From: an uncultured Candidatus Melainabacteria bacterium
GTDB taxonomy: Bacteria > Cyanobacteriota > Vampirovibrionia > Gastranaerophilales > Gastranaerophilaceae
DNA length: 64,000 nt
Assembly: GCA_934692625.1 (NCBI GenBank)
Contig: CAKUUC010000010.1
Span: 18,211-82,210, forward strand
Reading direction: 5' to 3'
The notes under the pieces were generated by a model that did no database searches, was not told the origin of the DNA, and saw nothing but the letters and a program-made list of their open reading frames with translations. Position numbers and translations under genes: made by a program. Shown one piece after another: positions 8,228-16,929 of this stretch. Position 1 is the first letter of the stretch. Every line of letters begins with the position of its first letter.

Positions 8228-9040
8228 TCATAGTTGGTACAAATTATTGAGTACCTCTCCTACTTTTTTATACGAAGTTTGTAATGAATGTGTATAAACA
8301 TCTAAAGTTATAACAGATGAAGAATGCCCCATAAGTTTTTGTACCGTTTTGGGGTCAACACCATTGGTGACAAGAGAAGTTGAAAAAGTATGTCTTAAAT
8401 CTTTGAATGTAAAATGACCAATTCCACATGCATTTCTAACAGGGAGAAATAAACGATTAAATACATTATCTCCTAAGTACATTTCACCTTTACTATTTGG
8501 AAATACATATTTGCAACTACCAGTTTTTATTCTCTGTTCATTCAAAATCTTTTTTAAACGAGATGGTATAATAAATTTTCTATTAGAAGATTTTGTTTTA
8601 GGTGAGCATAAATTTTCTTTATATGCACTATATTTTACGTTTATACAATTATTATCAAAATCTACATTTTCCCACATAAGAGCAACTAATTCCCCTCTGC
8701 GCATTCCTGTATAAACCGCAGTTGCAAGCATTGGGTAAAAATTAGGTTTAACTCTTTTGCATGTTTCAAATAGTTTTACTACTTCTTGTGGTGTTAATGC
8801 TCTTGCTTCTCTTGATACTACACTTTCGCAATGAACCTGTTTTACAACATTTTTAAAAATAGCTTCATTTTCAACTTGACGTTCAATTATAGAACCTAGC
8901 AAAATTTTATATTTTACCACACTGGCAGAACTCAAAAGTCTATCATTTTTGAGGTATAAAATAAAATCTTCTACATCTTTTTTACTTATTAAGTATAATT
9001 TTGCATTACCAAAGAATGGTAGACCACTTAGATTAAACAT
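8228..9040 (-). CDS. Tyrosine recombinase / island integrase
   Basis: A 270-residue integrase that would catalyse site-specific recombination at the tRNA-Gly repeat. A short SAM-like core-binding domain (about 15-70) precedes the catalytic domain. Visible catalytic residues are Arg in TGMRRGE, the K-x-x-R-H set in FKDLRHTF (Lys replaces the usual first His), His in GHSS, and nucleophile Tyr in LDVYTHS. Typical relatives carry about 60 more N-terminal residues (an arm-binding domain), which are absent here: an in-frame stop lies about 30 bases upstream of ATG 9040. The protein is therefore either a minimal type or 5'-truncated. Its stop faces the left attachment repeat, as expected. Confidence 0.9.
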   Translation of the reverse strand: MFNLSGLPFFGNAKLYLISKKDVEDFILYLKNDRLLSSASVVKYKILLGSIIERQVENEAIFKNVVKQVHCESVVSREARALTPQEVVKLFETCKRVKPNFYPMLATAVYTGMRRGELVALMWENVDFDNNCINVKYSAYKENLCSPKTKSSNRKFIIPSRLKKILNEQRIKTGSCKYVFPNSKGEMYLGDNVFNRLFLPVRNACGIGHFTFKDLRHTFSTSLVTNGVDPKTVQKLMGHSSSVITLDVYTHSLQTSYKKVGEVLNNLYQL

Positions 9041-9087
9041 TGTAAAATTCGGTTGTATCCCTTTTATAATCTATATTTCAAATATTA

Positions 9088-9101
9088 TTACAAATTTGTA
9101 A
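9088..9101. promoter_or_regulatory. 14-bp palindrome upstream of the integrase
   Basis: TTACAAATTTGTAA, a perfect palindrome 48 bases before the integrase start, in the divergent region shared with the HNH-like gene. It is a candidate operator. Confidence 0.4.
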
Positions 9102-9223
9102 CATTATGTGTTGTGATAAGGAGACTTGACAAAAACATGCCTGTAAACCACCTTATTTAGTGAAATATTATAAAATAATTAAGATTGAACGTTGAGTTAT
9201 ACCACTAATAATATAATTAATAT

Positions 9224-10213
9224 ATGAATAATAATTTAAAACACCTAATTAAAACATTCAAAGACGAGTTTGGAATTAAACTTGAAGATACAAACATTGA
9301 TAATATCTTGGGTTTGAAAGAATTACATTTACAACCTTATATCTGGCGACCTTATTTAGAAAAGGAAGAACAATTTTTACAAACTCAGTTAAAAGCCTAC
9401 TTATACAATGAACAACGTGCTAAGTATAACAACCCTATAACAGAATGTGTATTTCAGGAGTATAAGAATAGATATATCCTTGTTTCATATTTGAGTGATT
9501 TTAGCAAAGTGAATAAACTATCCGATTATACTGATATTATTATAACATTTTATGATGCTTATGAACCAAAGTGTAAAACAATTAGACGTACACTTTCAAA
9601 ATGTGGTAAAAAGCCTAAACGTTATACACGGTTTAGATTAAAACCTGATTCTATACCTGAAATATTTAGCCAAAAGTTCAATGAAATTGGACTATACTTA
9701 AACAGAACGAATGATTCACAACAGATTTATACCCAAAGATTTTTACCAATGGTATATCTTATAAATAATAACCCTAAATTAACACCTAATATACAAGGAC
9801 ATCATACAAATTATGATACAAGTGTAGAAATTGGGTCTAAAACCTCTATTTTACCAATTCGTGAAGATTTGCATACAAAAGAGTTCCTCCCATCTAATAT
9901 AATTGGTAGTGCAGGGTCTAATTTCAATATTGCGAAAGGTATAATGTATTCTGATATGTTACAACTGAAGTATTTCAAGGTTAAACCAAAGAAGTATGAC
10001 CACAAGGTACACGAGAATATTTTTGATATTTTAGACCTCTATTTTATACAAAAACTTAGTATATCTGAGATTAAACGATATTTAGAACAGCATAAATCTA
10101 ATTCTAAACTTGTGTATAACACCATTAAAAACATTGTAGAACACTTTAAACAATATACACCAGTTTTGACCAAAGAGAATATACAAAAGATAAAAAATAA
10201 GCAATTATCTTGA
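9224..10213 (+). CDS. Unrecognised island protein with an HNH-like motif (329 aa)
   Basis: No confident family. Residues 193-217 resemble an HNH nuclease core: His193-His194, Asn196, then Leu210-Pro211 and His217 at the usual spacing (GHHTNY...SILPIREDLH). The central Asn of canonical HNH is replaced by Ser, so activity is doubtful. A basic patch (KKPKRYTRFRLK, about 129-140) and a C-terminal helical segment resembling a helix-turn-helix (LSISEIKRYLEQHKSNSKLVYNTI) suggest DNA contact. The ATG at 9224 lacks a ribosome site and lies 7 bases after a TATAAT (9212-9217), so the mRNA may be leaderless. It is separate from the restriction operon and points towards the XRE regulator. Confidence 0.7.
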   Translation: MNNNLKHLIKTFKDEFGIKLEDTNIDNILGLKELHLQPYIWRPYLEKEEQFLQTQLKAYLYNEQRAKYNNPITECVFQEYKNRYILVSYLSDFSKVNKLSDYTDIIITFYDAYEPKCKTIRRTLSKCGKKPKRYTRFRLKPDSIPEIFSQKFNEIGLYLNRTNDSQQIYTQRFLPMVYLINNNPKLTPNIQGHHTNYDTSVEIGSKTSILPIREDLHTKEFLPSNIIGSAGSNFNIAKGIMYSDMLQLKYFKVKPKKYDHKVHENIFDILDLYFIQKLSISEIKRYLEQHKSNSKLVYNTIKNIVEHFKQYTPVLTKENIQKIKNKQLS

Positions 10214-10356
10214 AAAATGGGGGCAGAAAACTAAGTATAAATCAGAGTTTGAAATAAGCCTAAAACTCTTTCTACACTTGCAATATACAGGCATGATTTT
10301 GGTGCAAAATTTGGTAAACTCGGAGAGGTAAAATTGTGATATGTAGCAAGGGGTAA

Positions 10357-10677
10357 TTATAAGTTTTTACCAATCAAATATAATATTTTTAATTTATCTT
10401 CTGGAAGCCTTTCTACCAATGTAGCTATTTCAGTTTTCAGATTTTCAACATTCTCAATCGGTTCAAAATCAAACAAATCTTTCATTGAACAGTTAAACAC
10501 TTTTATCATATTTGTAAGAGTTTCTGGATTTGGGAAACTACTACCCAATTCAATGAGTGAAACTTGACGTTGCGTTCGCTCAATCTTTTCACCTAGCTCT
10601 TCTTGGGTTAAACCTATTTGATTTCTATAATGCTTTATTTTCAACCCTAAAAGGGTTTTCAATTCTATATCGTTCAT
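10357..10677 (-). CDS. XRE-family HTH regulator, likely controller of the restriction operon
   Basis: A 106-residue protein with an N-terminal XRE/Cro helix-turn-helix (about 12-67; GLTQEELGEKIERTQRQVSL) and a short helical tail probably used for dimerisation. The frame can extend to 10764, but ATG 10677 (MNDIELKT) has a GAGG site 6 bases upstream and starts where such domains normally do. It is divergent from the helicase operon across a 155-bp region with paired dyads. The size and position resemble controller proteins of restriction-modification systems, which time methylase and nuclease expression. Confidence 0.85.
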   Translation of the reverse strand: MNDIELKTLLGLKIKHYRNQIGLTQEELGEKIERTQRQVSLIELGSSFPNPETLTNMIKVFNCSMKDLFDFEPIENVENLKTEIATLVERLPEDKLKILYLIGKNL

Positions 10678-10756
10678 TAAAACCTCAATTAAATTATACG
10701 TGTTTGCACATCTTAATTGAACGTAACTATATCTTGTAAAATTTAACGTTTTATTA

Positions 10757-10813
10757 TATAACATGTTGTAAAATATGATATTATACAGCTTATTTACAAC
10801 ATAAGATGTTATA
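10757..10813. promoter_or_regulatory. Paired dyad operators between the XRE gene and the restriction operon
   Basis: Site 1 (10757-10772) reads TATAACATGTTGTAAA. Site 2 (10793-10813) contains ACAACAT-AAG-ATGTTAT. The two sites are inverted copies of one another and each is itself roughly palindromic (AACATGTT; ACAACAT/ATGTTAT). Site 2 is 20 bases before the helicase start codon, so binding there would repress or time the operon. This is the expected layout for the XRE product. Confidence 0.6.
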
Positions 10814-10832
10814 TTTAAGAGGTAAATAATAA

Positions 10833-13800
10833 TTGGAAGTAATAGACAATATAAATAATATTTTAAAAGATGATTTGGCTACTACCATAAAGCCCAATAG
10901 TAAAGTGTCTATCGCTTCAGCATGTTTTTCAATCTATGCCTATAAAGAATTAAAAAAGCAACTTGAAAGCATTGATGAACTACGTTTTATCTTTACATCT
11001 CCAGCATTTGTAAAAGAACGAACCCCTAAAACACAAAGAGAGTTCTACATTCCTAGATTATCAAGAGAAAAAAGTTTATACGGTACAGAATATGAAATAA
11101 AACTCCGCAACGAATTAACTCAACGTTCTATCGCCAAAGAATGTGCAGAATGGATTAAAAGAAAAGTAAAATTCAAGTCTAATATAACAAATGAACAAAT
11201 GTCTGGTTTTATAAATGTAGAAAGTGATGATACTTATACATATTTGCCTGTTAATGGATTTACAACAACTGATATTGGTTGTGAAAAAGGAAACACTCTA
11301 ACCAATATTGTTACAAGATTTGAAACCCCACAAAGTCAAACTTTTTTAAAAACATTTGACACTATTTGGAATGACAAAACAAAACTACAAGATGTTACAG
11401 AACAAATCATTGAAAGTATTTCCACCGTCTATAAAGAAAATTCTGGAGAATTTATATATTTCATAACCTTATACAACATTTTTAATGAATTTTTGCAAGA
11501 TATTTCAGAAGACAATTTGCCAAATGATGCAACTGGATATAAAAACAGTGTAATTTGGAATAAGTTATTTGATTTTCAGAAAGATGCTTGCCTCGCAATT
11601 ATCAATAAATTAGAAACATATAATGGTTGTATATTAGCTGATAGCGTGGGCTTAGGTAAAACTTTTACAGCACTATCTGTTATTAAATATTACGAAAACA
11701 GAAATAAATCAGTATTAGTTTTATGCCCTAAAAAGTTAAGCAATAACTGGGTTATGTATAAAAGCAATTACTTAAATAATCCCCTTGCAAATGACAGGCT
11801 TAGATACGATGTACTTTATCATACAGATTTGTCAAGAGAAAAAGGATTTTCTAACGGTTTAGACTTGTCTTTAATCAACTGGGGAAATTATGACCTTATT
11901 GTAATTGATGAATCTCACAATTTCCGTAACGGCGGAGATATAAAAGATGACAAAGAAAACAGATACCTTCGTTTAATGAATAGAGTCATAAGAAGTGGAG
12001 TTCAAACAAAAGTTCTTATGCTTTCTGCAACCCCAGTAAACAACCGATTTAATGACTTGAAAAATCAACTACAACTTGCCTATGAAGGCGATACTAGAAA
12101 AATAGACTCTAAATTAAATACTAAAAAACCTATTAATGTAATTTTCAGACAAGCACAACAAGCATTTAATGAATGGTCAAAACTCCCAGCAGATGAAAGG
12201 ACTACTGAATGTTTATTGAATATGCTTGATTTTGATTTCTTTGAATTGTTAGACAGTGTAACGATTGCTCGGTCAAGAAAACATATTGAAAAATATTATG
12301 ATACATCAAGTATTGGTAAATTTCCAACTCGTCTACCTGTAATTTCGTTAAGACCACCACTAACAGAAAATACCGAAAGGATAAACTACAACCAAATTTA
12401 TGAACATATAAGTGCTTTAAATCTAAAAATTTATATGCCTTCATTATTTATATTTCCAAGTAAAGAAGCGAAATATTATGATGTAGAAGCTAAACAAGCA
12501 AATATCAAATCTTCTAAAACTGGTCAAATTGGTCGTGAAGAAGGTATTCGCCGTTTAATGAGTATAAATTTATTAAAAAGGCTTGAAAGCTCTGTCTACT
12601 CATTCAAATTAACTCTTACACGAGTACAACAACTTATTACATCTACTCTTCAAAATATTGAAAATTTCAAGACAAATGGCACAAATTCTAATATTGAGGT
12701 CGATGATTACATTCACCCAGAAAATGATTTTGATGATGACGATTTGAATACAAATTTATTTTCAATTGGTAATAAGCTAAAAATAGACTTTAACGATATG
12801 GATTATATATCTTGGGAAAGTCAATTACAAGCAGACTTAGAGATTTTAAATGATTTGATATTTGAAATTGAAAAAATATCACCTGAAGAAGATGCCAAAC
12901 TTCAAAAACTTTTAACGTTGATAATAAACAAAATAGAACACCCTATAAATCCTGATAATAAAAAAGTCATTGTATTTTCGGCCTTTGCCGATACCGCAGA
13001 GTATTTATACAAACATATTAGCAAGTATGTAAAAGAAAATTTTGGTATAGAAAGTGCAATGGTTACAGGTTCAAAAGACGGTGTTACAACTTTATCAAAA
13101 ATCAAAACAGATTTGAATACGGTTCTAACATATTTTTCACCACGCTCCAAAGATAAAGATTTAATCTATCCAAATGATAATAGACAAATTGATATTTTAA
13201 TTGCTACGGATTGTATTTCAGAAGGTCAAAACTTGCAAGACTGTGACTATCTGATAAACTATGATATTCATTGGAATCCTGTAAGAATTATCCAACGTTT
13301 TGGGCGTATTGACAGAATTGGCAGTAAAAACGATGTAATACAACTGGTTAATTTTTGGCCAGATTTAACGCTTGATGAATATATCAACTTAAAAGCTCGT
13401 GTTGAAACAAGAATGAAAGTTACAGTTATGACTTCAACTGGAACAGGTGCAGACAATGTTCTTGATGAAAGCGAAAAAGAAGACTTGGAATACAGAAAAA
13501 GACAGCTCCAAAAACTACAATCAGAAGTTGTTGATATTGAAGATATGAACTCAGGCATTAATATTATGGACTTGGGACTAAACGAATTTAGGTTAGATTT
13601 GTTGTCTTATATGAAAGATAACCCTGATGTTGAAAATTCTCCGTCTGGTTTACACGCAATAGTAAAAGGTGATAAAGAGTTAAAATCTGGTGTCATTTAT
13701 ATCCTTAAAAATGTATCAAACACCATAAATATAGATAATCAAAACAGATTACACCCATTTTATATGGTTTATATCGCAGATGATGGAGAAGTTATTTGTA

Positions 13801-14087
13801 ATTACTTACAACCTAAAAGCCTACTTGATTTGATGCGCAAACTTGGCAAACAAAATCCAGAGCCAAATAGTGAATTATGCAAAATATTTAATCAAGAAAC
13901 ACAAGATGGCAAAAATATGGGTAAATATTCAAAACTTTTGGAAGAAACAATTTGCTCAATTATTGACGTAAAAGATGAAAGTGATTTTGAAAGTTTGTTT
14001 TCTACTGGCGAAAGTTCTTATATGAAAAACACTATTTCTGGACTTGATGACTTTGAACTCATTTGTTTTTTGGTAGTAAAGGAGTAA
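10833..14087 (+). CDS. Large SNF2/DEAD-type helicase with PLD-like N-terminus
   Basis: A 1084-residue superfamily 2 helicase, first gene of the five-gene operon. The N-terminal about 200 residues resemble the phospholipase-D-like region of helicase-related defence proteins (SIASACFSIYAYKELKKQL). Motor motifs: Walker A ADSVGLGKT (about 268-276), DESH box (about 356), SATPVNNR, and the motif VI QRFGRIDRIGS (about 818). The start is TTG at 10833, preceded by AGAGG 10 bases upstream; no better ATG fits. Family members translocate on DNA and remodel protein-DNA complexes. Here it probably serves phage defence with the methylase and nuclease. The next gene starts 3 bases after its stop, so the genes are coupled. 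Confidence 0.9.
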   Translation: MEVIDNINNILKDDLATTIKPNSKVSIASACFSIYAYKELKKQLESIDELRFIFTSPAFVKERTPKTQREFYIPRLSREKSLYGTEYEIKLRNELTQRSIAKECAEWIKRKVKFKSNITNEQMSGFINVESDDTYTYLPVNGFTTTDIGCEKGNTLTNIVTRFETPQSQTFLKTFDTIWNDKTKLQDVTEQIIESISTVYKENSGEFIYFITLYNIFNEFLQDISEDNLPNDATGYKNSVIWNKLFDFQKDACLAIINKLETYNGCILADSVGLGKTFTALSVIKYYENRNKSVLVLCPKKLSNNWVMYKSNYLNNPLANDRLRYDVLYHTDLSREKGFSNGLDLSLINWGNYDLIVIDESHNFRNGGDIKDDKENRYLRLMNRVIRSGVQTKVLMLSATPVNNRFNDLKNQLQLAYEGDTRKIDSKLNTKKPINVIFRQAQQAFNEWSKLPADERTTECLLNMLDFDFFELLDSVTIARSRKHIEKYYDTSSIGKFPTRLPVISLRPPLTENTERINYNQIYEHISALNLKIYMPSLFIFPSKEAKYYDVEAKQANIKSSKTGQIGREEGIRRLMSINLLKRLESSVYSFKLTLTRVQQLITSTLQNIENFKTNGTNSNIEVDDYIHPENDFDDDDLNTNLFSIGNKLKIDFNDMDYISWESQLQADLEILNDLIFEIEKISPEEDAKLQKLLTLIINKIEHPINPDNKKVIVFSAFADTAEYLYKHISKYVKENFGIESAMVTGSKDGVTTLSKIKTDLNTVLTYFSPRSKDKDLIYPNDNRQIDILIATDCISEGQNLQDCDYLINYDIHWNPVRIIQRFGRIDRIGSKNDVIQLVNFWPDLTLDEYINLKARVETRMKVTVMTSTGTGADNVLDESEKEDLEYRKRQLQKLQSEVVDIEDMNSGINIMDLGLNEFRLDLLSYMKDNPDVENSPSGLHAIVKGDKELKSGVIYILKNVSNTINIDNQNRLHPFYMVYIADDGEVICNYLQPKSLLDLMRKLGKQNPEPNSELCKIFNQETQDGKNMGKYSKLLEETICSIIDVKDESDFESLFSTGESSYMKNTISGLDDFELICFLVVKE

Positions 14088-14090
14088 AAA

Positions 14091-14741
14091 TTGCTATTTA
14101 GTGAAAAGACACAATTAAATAGAATTATGCCAAAGGCAAAGTTTATGAAACTTGCAGAACTATCAACACCTGTAAGAGCGGAATTTCAAAACAATGTTGA
14201 AAGACTGATTTTGGCAAATATTTTACGACAAGAAACTACTAATATCTCAAAAGGTAAAAATGTTCAGGAGATAGATGTTTTTGAATTTTTGCTTAAAGAA
14301 AAACATGTGTCTAACAATTTGATAAAAGAAATTGATGTTGCAATACCTAAATATATTCTTTTCGTTTTCAAGTGTAATAATGCCATTCAACTTGCAATTT
14401 CTTATAAAGAGCCTTCTATAAATGACAATAAATATAAGGTTATAAAGACCTATAAAACAGAATGGCAAAAACAAGAGGATATAAAGCTTGAAATTACAGG
14501 GCTTGACTTAGATGCAGTATATAACAGTTTTATAACCCAAATAGCAAATGGACAAGTAGAAACAGATGAAACAACAGATATAAAAAGTGCGGTCGAAAAA
14601 TCTATCAATGTAGAAAAACTTCAAAAGAAAATTGAAACACTAAAATCCAAAATCCGCAAAGAACCACAATTCAATAAACAACTGATAATGAAAAAAGAAT
14701 TGAAAGAACTTCAAAAAACATTGGAGGAAGTACATGGTTAA
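14091..14741 (+). CDS. DUF4391 protein
   Basis: A 216-residue protein matching the DUF4391 pattern: an early IMPKAKF segment, a central IPKYILFVF strand, then KTEW and a Leu/Lys-rich C-terminal coiled coil (about 175-213). DUF4391 proteins are known mainly from gene neighbourhoods beside a helicase and a type III Mod methylase, as here; no biochemical role is established that I know of. The start is TTG at 14091, 3 bases after the helicase stop, with the AAGGAG ribosome site inside the helicase end. The last 8 bases overlap the ATPase gene. It is likely a structural adaptor of the complex (inference). Confidence 0.85.
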   Translation: MLFSEKTQLNRIMPKAKFMKLAELSTPVRAEFQNNVERLILANILRQETTNISKGKNVQEIDVFEFLLKEKHVSNNLIKEIDVAIPKYILFVFKCNNAIQLAISYKEPSINDNKYKVIKTYKTEWQKQEDIKLEITGLDLDAVYNSFITQIANGQVETDETTDIKSAVEKSINVEKLQKKIETLKSKIRKEPQFNKQLIMKKELKELQKTLEEVHG

Positions 14742-16929
14742 AGATATAGAATTTAAACAAATTCAAAATAATAGAATTTTTGATAGTTCTTTTGAAAAAT
14801 TTGAAAATAATAATATAATTTCATTTTCTCCAAAAGGAATTATAGTAATTTATGCCCCTAATGGAACAGGTAAAACGAGTTTTATTGAAGCTTTATCTGG
14901 CTTAAAAGATACTAAACTTAAGTTTAAATATAATAATAAAGAATATGACACAGGTGAAAACATTTTCTCTACTATTCAAGATCAGAATGATAGAAATATT
15001 ATTCAAGGTAATACTAAAGATTTTTATCTTGGTAAAAATGTTCGAAAAGAATTTGAATTGGAAGAAAGTTTGGAAAATATTAGAAAAAATGTTGTTGATA
15101 AAATTATAGAAATAGCTACAACTCATAAAATGAAAAATTTATCTTCTTTGTTGTTAGATTGCTTTACTGAGAATGAAAAAGATTTCTTATCAAAGGCTAT
15201 AAATAACAAAAACAAACTAAATAGTGCAACAAATAAAGATATTATTTCATTTGTTAATAAAATACCTGAAATAACCGAGTTAAAATATGATACTAATAAA
15301 TTTAACTTTTTAGAAAATGATTTATCACAAAAAACTTCCACAATTAAATTACTTGAAAATTTAAAAAATGAAGAACTTAAACAAAATAAAGATATTATAA
15401 AATTTGAAGAAAATAATGATGCAATAAAAATCCTAAACAAATATTCCAACCACAATTGTATAATATGTGATAGTGAAATTGATAGAGAATTATTGTTAAA
15501 AGCAAAACAAGATAAGCAAATATCTATAAAAAAGACATTAGATGATAATACTAAAAAAATTTTAGAAGAAGTATTAAACATTGACTTACAAAAAGACCCT
15601 TTTAACATCAAATCAATTATTTTAAAAGCGATTGAAACTGGAGATAAGACGGTCTTAAATCCACTAATAGATGACATTGAAAAATATAAAAACTTTTTTA
15701 AAGAACAAATTTTATATGATATTAAAAATATTGAAGGGTTTAAAACATTTGAAAAAATAGAAACTAAATATAGTGATTTAATTGCAAAACAACCAGATAT
15801 TGAAAATGAAGATATCGAATTTATCCAACAATATATTAAAGATTGTATGAATAAAGACTTTCAAATAAGCCGAGCTGAAGGGAAAAAATACTTACAAATA
15901 CAACTTGATGAGCAAGATTTTTTAGGAAAAGATAGAAAAGATTTACCTTTAAGCACAGGTGAACAAAATTTTCTATCACTTTTTATGGAATTTCTAAGGG
16001 TCAAAAACTCTGAAAATCCAATAGTTGTAATTGATGACCCTATATCCAGTTTTGATTCTATTTATAAGAATAAAATTATATATTCAATTGTAAAAGTATT
16101 ACAAAACAAACAAATTATCCTTTTAACACATAATACTGATGTTATAAGATTATTAAAATCACAAGCTGGAAAAACTTTTAATTTGTATATATTAAACAAT
16201 ACTAAAGGTTCTGATAATAATGGATTTATTTCTATAAATAATAAAGAACTTAAACTATTAACTGATTTAGCAGAATTAACCAAATTTTTTAGAGAAGATG
16301 TTTTTGAACAAATAAAAGATGTTAATCTATTTTTATATTCAATGATTCCTTTTCTAAGAGGATATGCACATATAACAGGAAATGAAGATGCGTATGAACA
16401 ATTAACTAAATTAATGCATGGTTATATGGCTGAAAATATCGATATTGCCGCTATTTATAAAAGTATATTTGGAAATAAGAACAACAAAATCCCAACGGTG
16501 TTTTCAAAAAATATTACTGATATTTTAAATCTAAAGGACTTTGGAGAAATTATCAATCAAGACAACTATCCTTTATTAAACAAAACATTAAGACATACCC
16601 TAACATATCTATATTTAAGATTACTCGTAGAAAAAACGTTAGTTGAAAAATTTCAAATAGATCCCAATAAACATAAGACGTTAGGAAGTATCATATCTGT
16701 TGCATTTCCAAATGATAAGAACACTATAATATTGAAAAATCGTATTCGTTTGACATCTAAGAAAACATTAATCAATGAATTTAATCATTTTGAAGGGAAT
16801 TTAAGTATTTTTCAGCCAGCAATAGATATAACTGATGCAACTTTAGAAAAAGAAAAAAAAGATATTGAAGATTTTGTAAAAAAGTTAAAGAAAGAGGTAA
16901 GTGGTGGAAAAGATGAGATTGGAAAGTAA
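14734..16929 (+). CDS. SMC/RecF-like AAA ATPase (AAA_13 type)
   Basis: A 731-residue ABC-class ATPase. Walker A YAPNGTGKTS lies at about 41-50. A central coiled-coil region carries a CIIC zinc-hook-like pair (about 242-245). The ABC signature is LSTGEQNFLS (about 405), Walker B VVIDDPISSFDS (about 431) and the switch His in LLTHN. The C-terminal about 200 residues are helical. Such ATPases sense DNA ends or foreign DNA in several defence systems. The start ATG overlaps the DUF4391 gene, with GGAGG just upstream. Its 3' end overlaps the methylase start. The reading frame is notably Asn/Lys/Ile-rich, more AT-rich than its neighbours. Confidence 0.88.
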   Translation: MVKDIEFKQIQNNRIFDSSFEKFENNNIISFSPKGIIVIYAPNGTGKTSFIEALSGLKDTKLKFKYNNKEYDTGENIFSTIQDQNDRNIIQGNTKDFYLGKNVRKEFELEESLENIRKNVVDKIIEIATTHKMKNLSSLLLDCFTENEKDFLSKAINNKNKLNSATNKDIISFVNKIPEITELKYDTNKFNFLENDLSQKTSTIKLLENLKNEELKQNKDIIKFEENNDAIKILNKYSNHNCIICDSEIDRELLLKAKQDKQISIKKTLDDNTKKILEEVLNIDLQKDPFNIKSIILKAIETGDKTVLNPLIDDIEKYKNFFKEQILYDIKNIEGFKTFEKIETKYSDLIAKQPDIENEDIEFIQQYIKDCMNKDFQISRAEGKKYLQIQLDEQDFLGKDRKDLPLSTGEQNFLSLFMEFLRVKNSENPIVVIDDPISSFDSIYKNKIIYSIVKVLQNKQIILLTHNTDVIRLLKSQAGKTFNLYILNNTKGSDNNGFISINNKELKLLTDLAELTKFFREDVFEQIKDVNLFLYSMIPFLRGYAHITGNEDAYEQLTKLMHGYMAENIDIAAIYKSIFGNKNNKIPTVFSKNITDILNLKDFGEIINQDNYPLLNKTLRHTLTYLYLRLLVEKTLVEKFQIDPNKHKTLGSIISVAFPNDKNTIILKNRIRLTSKKTLINEFNHFEGNLSIFQPAIDITDATLEKEKKDIEDFVKKLKKEVSGGKDEIGK

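Noticed and set aside
9136..10295. CATGCCTGTA / TACAGGCATG inverted repeat flanking the HNH-like gene
   Set aside because: A 10-bp match over about 1 kb is close to chance expectation, and no transposon features accompany it.
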